64,000 bases of DNA from Eleusine coracana subsp. coracana. Its lineage: Eukaryota; Streptophyta; Magnoliopsida; Poales; Poaceae. Each line of letters opens with the position of its first letter. Within the stretch, counting starts at the first letter, position 1. The stretch is from the NCBI GenBank assembly GCA_032690845.1, contig CM064423.1, positions 28,728,044 through 28,792,043 of the forward strand, given 5' to 3'. The translations under genes and the position numbers were made by a program. Below, in pieces: positions 55,918 to 64,000 of this stretch. The notes beneath the pieces are model-generated. The model did not search any database. It had not been told where the DNA came from and was given only the letters and a program-made list of their open reading frames with translations.

Positions 55918-56545
55918 ATTCCTGTAATGTTAGAAAACATTAGTAGTATTTATGTAGGAAGACAATATTATCTCCATGTAAATAATAATTTTTGTGCTTG
56001 CTTAGTTTATAAACAAGTTAAAAGATCAACAAAATAGTCATAAGGCAATCTCCTGCTACTTAAGGCGAAACGATTTGTACTTTCTTAGCTATGTTATCGC
56101 TTTAGCACTTAGATCTCTTTACCATAAGTTTTTTCAGAGATAAAGACTAAAGTTGCATCGGTCTGCCTTAGCATATTAGGCTGTAACTCATAGCTGCGTA
56201 ACAAGCAAAGTCGACTAGTTGACACATGACCTCTCGCTCTTTGGCTCTGCGTTTAGTATAGTGGCAGTCTGTTGTGCAGTATGAATTGTATAACCATGAT
56301 GTTAGGCGTTAGACCAAAAATCTTAAGACCATGTCAAAACATGAGAAATCGGTCAGACAAAATCCAAAACTAGAATTTATCAAGGTTAAGGAGCAGTGGG
56401 ACATTATTACTAGCCCCCTGGCTCGATTGTTTAATATGATAGATTAAGGAATCAAGACAAATAAGAATAAAAATCATCAACAATTCTTTCATCAAAAAGA
56501 CTAAAGTTTCATTCACTAATAATGTATGAAAATACAAAAGATAGA
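55918..56545. other. Spacer between convergent pol and accessory gene (Tat 2)
   Basis: Noncoding, AT-rich, colinear with 15469-16103. It should hold the 3' ends of both transcripts; I cannot point to individual signals. Confidence 0.6.
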
Positions 56546-59500
56546 CTAAGTATAAAAACGACATAGCTGATTTATGTTCCATGAGTTTGGTATGTCGTTG
56601 CCGTCTTCATACATCAGTCGATAAGCCCTCGGCCGAGTGACTTCTTTGACCACATAAGGTCCTTCCTATTTAGGGGAAAGCTTGTGTCGATTTATTGTTG
56701 ATTCCACTCGACGTAGCACTAAATCCCTAACATGAAACTGGCGACTGCATCCGTTCTTATCATAATAACATCGCAGGCCTTGTTGATATACCGCCAACTG
56801 AAACAGAGTGCGATCACGCAACTCCTCTGCCGCAATCAAATCAATCTCTTGGCTCTCTTCAGAAAGCTTCTCGTCATATCCCTTGACTCGCGCTGATACG
56901 AGGTTTACCTCGGTCGACAACATAGCCTCAGAGCCATAGACCTTATAAAGGTGACTGGCCAACTGACATTAGTACGCAGCCCCTACAGAACTGAAGGCAG
57001 CTCTCGTACCCACCGACCGACATATGGTTTGAGCCTGTCAAATATCCGGGGCTTCAACCCCTGAAGAATCATACCGTTGGCCCGTTCGACCTGCCCATTG
57101 CTTTGAGGATGAGCCACTGATGCAAAGTGGGTTTTTATTCCCATCTCATCGGCAAAGTCATAGAACTCCTCAGATGCAAACTGAGTACCATTGTCGGTGA
57201 TGATATCATGAGGGACTCCAAACCGAGTGAAGACATCCTTGACAAACTCGACCGCTTTCTTCGAAGTTATTTTGCCGACCGGCTTCACTTCAATCTATTC
57301 GGTGAATTTTTCAATAGCAACAAACAAATGAGTGAACCCGCCTGGCGCGTTCTTGAAAGGACCGACAATATCAAGCCTTCAGATTGCAAAGAGCCAAGTC
57401 ATAGGTATCATCTGAAGTTGCTGCGAAGGCACATGTGTCTGCTGAGAAAAGACTTGACAGCCTTCACACTTCCGAACGACCTGGTGTGCATCTTCGATCG
57501 CCATAGGCCAATAGAACCCTTGTCGGAAAGCCTTGCCGACCAACGTTTTAGAAGCTGCATGATTACCACATACTCCTGAATGGATTTCTTCGATCAACAT
57601 CTTGCCTTCTAGTATCGAGATCCATCGCATCAAGATGTTCGATCCTCCTCTTCAATAAAGAAGATCGTCCACCATCAAGTATCCTCGACATTTACCTTTC
57701 AACCTCTGCTACTCATTAGGATCCAGAGGCAGCGTACCCTTGCTTAAAAATTAGACAATCGGGTCACGCCAGTCGGTCTCTAAATCGACATCACTTACGG
57801 GCTTAGCAACATTGGTCACCAAGATATCAGATTGAGGAGAAATAGTGGGGGAATCCAGGGTGTGTAAGAAAACACCGGGTGGGATAATTGATCGAGACGA
57901 TCCCATCTTGGCTAATTCATCATCCGCTTGATTGTTGTCCCGAAGAATATGTGTGAAGTTCAGTCCATCGAATTTGTCTTCGAGCTTCCTTACTTCTTGG
58001 TAGTAAGCACCCATATTGTCATCCACACAGTTCCAATCCTTAGTGACCTGGTTAATGACCAGAGATGAATCACCAAAGATGTCAAGATGCCGAATGTCGA
58101 GCGCGACAGCAATGCGCAGACCATGTAGAAGAGCTTCATATTCCGCAGCGTTATTAGACGCGTAAAACATGATCTAGAGGACATATCGTAATTTCTCTCC
58201 TATAGGTGAGATGAACAAAATTCCTGCACCAGCTCCAGGTAACTAGAGGGATCCATCAAAGTACATTTTCTAGTATTCAATATCTTGCGGTGCAGGCGAC
58301 ATTTGAATCTCTGTCCACTCGAAAACAAAGTCGACCAACGCCTGTCCTTTGATTGTCGAGCAAGGTGCGAACATGATGGTGTACTGACCAAGTTTGACTG
58401 CCCACTTAGCAATCTTTCCTTCTGCTTCTCGGTTGTGAAGGATTGCGCCAAGTGTAAAGGATGTTTGAACTTCGATAGGATGAGCTTGAAAGTAATACTT
58501 CAACTTCCTTGAGGTGATCAGGAGCGCGTATAGCAGCTTCAAGATCTGGTGATATCATGTTTTGGAGGCACTAAGAACCTCACTAATGAAGTAGACCGGG
58601 TGTTGTACTTTTTGTGCATGACCCTATTCCTCTCGGTCAACCGTTAAAACGGTACTCATAACTTGAGTTGTGGCTGATATGTAGAGTTGAAGCTTTTCTT
58701 GTGGCTCTAGAGGCATCAAGACTGGAATGTTGCTGAGGTGGTTCTTCAATTCATCCAATGCCAATTGCGCCTCCGCCGTCCATACGAAGTTATCCTGCTT
58801 TTTGAGCAATTTTAAGAGCGGCAGACCCCTGACTCCCAGTTGGGAAATAAAGCGACTCAGGGATGCCATGCATCCGGTCAGCTTCTGAACATCCCTCTGA
58901 GAATTAGGTGGCCCCATATCAAGGATCGTGTTGATTTTATCCAGGTTAGCCTCTATACCTCATTTCGAAATGATGTAACCGAGTAGCTTTCTCGATGGAA
59001 CCCCAAATACACACTTTTTAGGATTCAACTTCATCGAGTAACATCTCAAGTTTTTGAACATCTCTGCTAGGTTAGAGAGAAGTTCATCAATGCTTTGAGT
59101 CTTTACCACGATGTCATCTACATATGCTTCTGCATTCTGACCGATCTGAGCTTTGAGGCAGCGTTGAATACCACGTTGGTAAGTCACGCCAGCATTTTTC
59201 AGACCGAACGGCATGGCAATGTAGCAGTAGGCACCAAAAGGAGTTATAAAGGAAGTCTTGATTTGATCTTCGACTTTCAGTGGGAACTGGTGATAGCCTG
59301 AATAGGCATCCATAAAGCTTAAAAGCTCACACCCGGCTGTTGAGTCTACGATTTGATCGATACGTGGCAGAGCGAAAGGTTCTTTAGGATAGACCTTTTT
59401 CAAGTCAGTATAATCCACACACATTCGCCACTCTTTATTCTTCTCGTGTACAAGGACTGGGTTTGCTAGCCAATTGGGATGATACACTTCCCTTATAAAC

Positions 59501-60467
59501 TTTGCATCTAATAACCTAGCTATCTCCTTCTTCATGGCGTCCTTGCCATCTTGTGTGAATCTTCTAAGCCTTTATCTGACAGGGGTGGCCCTAGGAGGCA
59601 CCCTCAACTCGTGCTCAATATTTTCCCTAGGAACTCCTGGCATGTCATAAGGTTTCCATGCAAAGATGTCCCTATTTTCCTGGAGGAAAAGGGTGATCGC
59701 GATTTCCTATTTCTCATCGAGGTCGGCCCCCACGTAAGTAACCTTAGCAGGGTCTTCTAGGTCGAGCTCGATTTCCTTAGTAGGGATGTTGTCCTTCTTT
59801 ATCTTGTCCTTGGTAGACTTCTTCATGGGGATCTCCGCATCGGTCTGCTCCTCATTGCCGACTGCCTTCTAGATATCGAGCCGGTCGGACAGCATCAACT
59901 GTTGGTCGGCCATCTCACAACTCTGCACATCGGAATCAAAAGAATTCCGAAGATCAGAGTGGAGGGAGATTATTCCTTTAGGTCCTAGCATCTTGAGGGT
60001 GAGGTATGAGTAGTGTGGGATCGCCATGAACTTCGCCATCGCCGGTCTACTGAGGATAGCATCGTATGCTGACTCAAAGACGGCCACCTGGAAGAGAATG
60101 CACTCGGTCCTGAAGTTCTCACGGGTTCCAAAGGTGATAGGAAGAACAATCTGTCCAATGGGAATTGAGGTCCGTGGAAGAGAGAGGAACTGGGCGAGTG
60201 GTCATTGACCGACAAGCCTAGCTCCGTGAGGGTCTTGGTGAAGATCAAGTCCAGACTGCTTCCTCCGTTGATGAGTACTTTGTTGAACTTGACCTCCTTC
60301 ATCGTGGCTGCAAGTACCAGCGGGTAGCGACCTGGCTTGGGCAGGTGCCTGAGGTGATCCGACCGATCAAATGTGAGCAGTATTTCAGACCACCTCATGT
60401 ACCTGGGCATAGTAGGCTCTACGGAGTTGATCTCACATAGTTCTAGCTTCTTCTTGCGTTTGGACAC
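56546..60467 (-). pseudogene. pol: Tat element 2 pol: protease, RT, two RNase H regions, integrase (broken)
   Basis: Protease VLINGGSSLDLIF has Asn for the catalytic Asp (60267-60269). Reverse transcriptase (58960-59535) is nearly intact: EWRMCVDYTDLKKVYP, MDAYSGYHQFP, active site YVDD (59113-59124), stop at its end. RNase H follows (58270-58917). The archaeal-type RNase H (57751-58170) has ASNNAAEYEALLHGLRIA, FGDSSLVINQV and DNNQADDELAK. Integrase has a zinc segment ending CEGCQ, DNGTQF and GQVERANG (Asp and Glu kept), a C-terminal YGSEAMLSTEVNL segment and stop at 56546-56548. Several frameshifts separate these pieces. Dual RNase H marks the Tat lineage. Confidence 0.9.
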
Positions 60468-62440
60468 GTAGGCATCCGGGCCTCGAAGATGAAGTTGACT
60501 TCCTTCCGAGGCTCCTGGAACTCTCCTTCTTCGTCCTTGTTGTCACCGTATTTAGCCTTGTCTTTTCCATTGCATCTTGGTGGATCCTTGCCCACCTTGA
60601 GCACCGCAGTCGCGAAGCCCTTTAGTCGGTAACTATCCTTTGCTTTGTGGTTCCCCTTTGGGTGCCATAGGCATGGGCCACTTAGCAAGTCGTCCATGGT
60701 CTGCTGGTTCGTTCAAGAATTCTTCTGGGATTGGTCTACCATAGCAATCATGTTGTCAGACTTCCTTTTCTTGTCCTTCTTGGAGGACTCTGGCTTGTCC
60801 GAACGCTTCTCCTTGCCTTTGCCGCGGATGTCATCAAGCGCCGACTCGCCCGATGCGAACTTACCAGCAATCTCAAAGCACTCCCGAGCGGTCAACTTGA
60901 GGTCATGATTCCTCCGACCGATCTCCCAGACTAGGTCATCCCTGCATAAGCCTCCTTGGAAAGCTGCAATGATCTGCTGATCTGGGACATTAGGGATCTC
61001 GGTCTTCTTGGCGCAGAACCGCTTGATGTAGTTGCGCAGGGGCTCGTCAAATTTCTGCTTAATCCGAGTGAGGTCAAAGTGATTGCTCGGACGATTACAA
61101 GTAGCTTGGAAACTTTCTTTAAGCTTCTTATTGAAGTCTCCCCAAGAGGTGATTGGTTTCTCTAGAGGAAATGTAAGCCAAATCCGAATGGCCGGATCAA
61201 GGCAGACCGGTAGGTAATTGGCCATCACGTAGGTATCACCCTCGGCTGACTAAATTGCCGTACTGTATAGCTGAAGCCACTCTTGGGGGTTGGTATGACC
61301 ATCATATTTTTTGATGGGAGCCGGCTTGAATCCTTTTGGCCATTGAGCTCTACGAAGCTCAGGTATATAGGCCTTGATGCTGTCGAATTCTTCATCGCTC
61401 AGAGTAGGTGATCCTTCTATATCGGTCAAGAGATGGCGGCGACGCCGGTTGTCTCCATCATGACTCTCGTGCTGGTCTCGATCGTCACGTCAATGTCGGT
61501 CATCGCAGTTGTTTCTTTGAGGTGGATCACGTCGGTCTTCTCGTCGATTACCGGTCCTTCGATCACGGCGCTTTTCATAGCGTCAGTTGTCCCGATCCTG
61601 CTCCTCGTAGTGGGAGTTAATGGTGTCCTGACCGTCGTAGATGATGAGGGAATTTCTCAGATCCTCACGCCTTCGTTGACCGTGTGAGGTTGCATGACTA
61701 GAACTCACCACCGACTGTGGTTTGTCCCTGGCCGCATCTTGGGCAGCTGCAGCCTTGAGGATAGCCAACGCCTTATGCATCACGGGGGTCTGATATGCTG
61801 CATCAGCCATCAAGCTATCGAGCAATGTTTTAGCCTCGGTGATGTTGTTGTGTGGGGTGTCGTAGACCTTGACACCGTCCACTTCGATCCCGAGTCCAAG
61901 GTCCAGTCATCGTGCGAGGCAGGATCCACGCGATCCTCTCGGTCGGCGGCGATGTCCTTCCGACGGGTTGTCACCCTGGGGGTTTTCTACCCTATGGCCT
62001 TCTTCTATGTGTTCTTCTACGCGGCCATCTTCTTCGTGACCGTCTTCATGCTCACCCCCCTCATCGTTGTCCCCGGATGGATTCTCCTCTATATCGACCA
62101 TGTTCATGATCAGAGGGTATAAGCAGGCAGATCCGACCAAATCCTCATCAAAGGAACGGACCGACTTTGAGTCATAGCCGAAGGATAGATCTGTTCCATG
62201 AAATCCGAGTGGCACCAACGGTAGAATCAGATCTGACAAGCTTGGTGATCGCGTCATAGAACCGGTTGCGGCTGAGTCGGATCGGAGGTTCTCTAGACCT
62301 AGCTCTCCATTGGTGTCGATGGAGAAGTCGAGCGATCCGAAGGAGATCTTGAAGTCCGGTGAGTACTGGATGTTGGGAGTTTCAGCCATCATAGTCGACA
62401 GAGAATCCCGGCGAGCCTTGTCCCCTACCTGGTGTGCCAA
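60468..62440 (-). pseudogene. gag: Tat element 2 gag (broken)
   Basis: Starts next to the primer site (MAHQVGDKARRDSL, 62438 downward). It has an acidic Glu/Asp/His-rich stretch (62000-62080), an ITEAKTLLDSLMADAAYQTP segment in two pieces, and the gag core (IRIWLTFPLEKPITSW, FCAKKTEIPNVPDQQ; 60713-61228). The zinc motif CLWHPKGNHKAKDS has its last Cys replaced by Ser. Frameshifts lie near 61900, 61580 and 60700. Confidence 0.8.
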
Positions 62441-62442
62441 CT
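62425..62442 (-). other. Primer binding region of Tat element 2
   Basis: The - strand reads GTTGGCACACCAGGTAGG directly after the LTR. This position defines it as primer site; I do not assign the tRNA. Confidence 0.6.
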
Positions 62443-62815
62443 GTCGAGACTTGATCTCGGCAATATATTTATAGGGCTATGTCGAGACTAAGAACTATGA
62501 TGGTTGTAAAAGACGCCGAGTTATATAGGTTCGGGCCCTCTCGATGAGAGTAAAAACCCTACGTCCTATGTTCTGTGGATCATATTGCTTGTCATGTCGT
62601 GTCCCCGATGGGGGGTTCCCTGCCGCCTTATATATCCGGTCGGCAAGGGGTACATGAAGAGTCCTACTCGTAGTCTACAAGGATTTACATAGAAAGTCTA
62701 TCTCTAATTGCCTTGTGCTCCAAGCCAACTCGGTCGGTTCCCTTATTGATGAGGTACCCGGTCGGTTACCGACTTTAGGCATATCTACGGATACTCGAAA
62801 GGTAAGTATTCCACA
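62443..62815 (-). repeat. 5' LTR of Tat element 2 (right)
   Basis: On + it runs from TGTCGAGACTTGATCTCGGC to AGTATTCCACA, 373 bp. The - strand TATA-like ATATATAAGGCGG is shared by all three Tat LTRs in the window. Confidence 0.92.
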
Positions 62816-62820
62816 ACTTT

Positions 62821-63480
62821 CATGTCTTTCCTATCATCAATTTTGAGCTCCTCCTAGGCTACCCACTAGAAAAACTTCACCTAATAGGTGTATCTCAAGG
62901 GAGCCATTCTAAAAAGCTCAGGACACTGCTTTTGCCACCAAAACCTTTTTCTCAGAAAATCCTTTGGTGAGGTCTCATCTCGAGCATTCTCCGCTTGAGA
63001 AAGTGATGTTTGTTTCCCAACTTGCATCACTGAAGCCTGTTCCTAGTAAGGGCACGAAGCTTTTCACCCAAGATGGAGACGATTTGGGAGAAACTCCAAA
63101 TCACTTTGAAACCAAACCGTTATCTTTCTTGCCTAAGCCTTTTTCCTCTGACCCTGAATGCTTCAGTCTCTTGACGGTAATCATGAACCAATCGTGAAAT
63201 TTATCGATGAATTTCTTGAGAAGGAGAAACTTTGGGACGCTAGATTTGTTGAGCCATTGACTCTAGAAATAGGAGGAGAAGATTCAATAAGTGTGCATGA
63301 GAGTTTCTTTCTTAAAAACTCACATGATACATGCTTACTTAATGAATCTATAGAGTCTACTAACCTTTGTGCCAATCGCAACTACGAGGGTACAACCACC
63401 TAAAGAGCCTTATTAGCAAAATATTTCTTAGGATGGTTGTAGATGCTTTTGTTTACCATAAATATTGCAAATCTCGTAGT
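62821..63480 (+). pseudogene. Element D, rest of the retropepsin-like module and tail
   Basis: Resumes the module cut at 46738: FPIINFELLLGYPLEKLHL, then LEHSPLEKVMFVSQLA, HFETKPLSFLPKPF, LTLEIGGEDSISVHESFFL and MVVDAFVYHKYCKSRSC. It is colinear with element B 34430-35130. Frameshifts near 62930, 63165 and 63400. Confidence 0.7.
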
Positions 63481-64000
63481 TGTACTTTATCACTAACCTT
63501 GCAGCTAAAGCTTTAATAACACATTGAAAATTGGTGGTGGATTGGGAACTACATCATCAATAGCAGTTGTAACATGAAGTCCCAGTGGTCGAGCTTCTGA
63601 CCGTAAATAAAGCACCACCAGGAGATGGCCCGGATTATCATTTCCTTTTTTCACCATTAAAAGTAAGAGAATGTTTTTAGGTTATGATTGCCTTCGAGTA
63701 TTTTTGGTCACTAACCATTTCAGGTTGAGATTAAAAAGAAGGATGGTCACTCTATGCTTGAGAACATGGGAGCTACATCAACTTGAACACCGTGGTACTT
63801 TTGGTGATGGAACCCACTACGAGAAGGCTGCAACACTGCACACTTGATTTACAGCATCCTATCATATAAAAATTCAAGTGTGTGTGGGGGGGTGGGGGGG
63901 GGGGTTTCTGTAAAGATCTCGTAGCAAGTTCAATTCTTACCAACGTTATCTCGGTTTAGAGGTGTTGCTAGTTCCTGCTTTCATGCCTTGTAAAAAAGAA
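63481..64000 (+). other. Element D 3' noncoding region (runs off the window)
   Basis: Aligned with element B 35130-35600. At the place of B's first polypurine-like motif it has an expanded G run (63886-63904). No coding frame. Confidence 0.6.

Larger units (their letters stand above)
46739..62815 (-). mobile_element. Tat-lineage Ty3/gypsy element 2, both LTRs present
   Basis: LTRs at 46739-47112 and 62443-62815. On the - strand: gag, protease, RT, RNase H, archaeal-type RNase H, integrase. On the + strand: a convergent multi-exon accessory gene in the 3' internal region. After removing the nested 4.3-kb element it is about 11.8 kb, a normal Tat size. TSD positions read ACATC (46734-46738) and ACTTT (62816-62820), 2-3 changes from a common ACCTC-like original. 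The interrupted Athila module rejoins across it. Confidence 0.9.
44751..64000 (+). mobile_element. Athila-like element D (continues past the window)
   Basis: A gag-like part (44751-45126), linker and one retropepsin-like module (46024-46738), then tail (62821-63480) and 3' noncoding region. It is interrupted by the Cassandra TRIM and by Tat element 2. Its sequence is clearly diverged from B and C (gag about 60% similar by eye). No RT is seen, so it is probably another non-autonomous copy. Its 3' LTR lies beyond the window. Confidence 0.78.

Overview
This window looks like retrotransposon-packed (heterochromatic, probably pericentromeric) nuclear DNA of a grass. I recognise no ordinary host gene, tRNA gene or satellite array. 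The grass assignment is an inference from the families present: Athila-type gypsy elements with a tRNA-Asp-like primer site, Tat-lineage gypsy elements with a second RNase H and an antisense Transposase_28-type gene, chromoviruses whose pol runs into the 3' LTR, and a Cassandra TRIM carrying 5S rRNA sequence. Nearly all of the 64 kb resolves into nested LTR elements, and several insertions are confirmed by target-site duplications (TSDs) that I read directly.

Layout. 1-14288: Athila-like element 1 (+), broken gag-pol then a 3' LTR. It is split by a young, complete chromovirus at 4660-12426 with TSD ATAGC. 14289-22346: 5'-complete but left-truncated Tat element 1 (-). 22347-29348: chromovirus 3 (-), whose 3' LTR was hit by Tat element 1 and then mostly lost. 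29354-29989: unassigned. 29990-40362: broken Copia element (+), interrupted at 31540-38659 by non-autonomous Athila-like element B (TSD CCCGT/CCCAT). 40363-40475 repeats the Copia segment that flanks B, and is followed by a second Athila-like 5' end (C, 40476-42520). 42521-44750: Sirevirus-like solo LTR, itself interrupted by a chromovirus solo LTR (42768-43688, TSD AAGAG). 44751-64000: Athila-like element D (+), holding a Cassandra TRIM (45132-46018, TSD ATACC) and a 16-kb Tat element 2 (46739-62815, -). Tat element 2 in turn holds a deleted chromovirus derivative (50082-54357).

How the parts work together. Autonomous elements encode gag, protease, reverse transcriptase, RNase H and integrase, which copy RNA into DNA and insert it. 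The non-autonomous copies (B, chromovirus derivative 4, Cassandra) keep LTRs, primer sites and polypurine tracts and would depend on enzymes from relatives. Almost every coding region here carries stops, frameshifts or catalytic changes. The youngest element (4660-12426, LTRs about 1.7% different by eye) is colinear but has two amber stops and an Asp-to-Asn change at an integrase catalytic residue.

Most interesting points: (i) both Tat elements carry a convergent gene on the opposite strand with several short introns at matching positions, its own TATA box in Tat 2, and a tandem duplication of its first exon; (ii) non-autonomous Athila-like element B carries three tandem retropepsin-like modules where relatives carry one; (iii) a Copia-Athila segmental duplication; (iv) dense palindromic or tandem motifs in LTR promoter regions.
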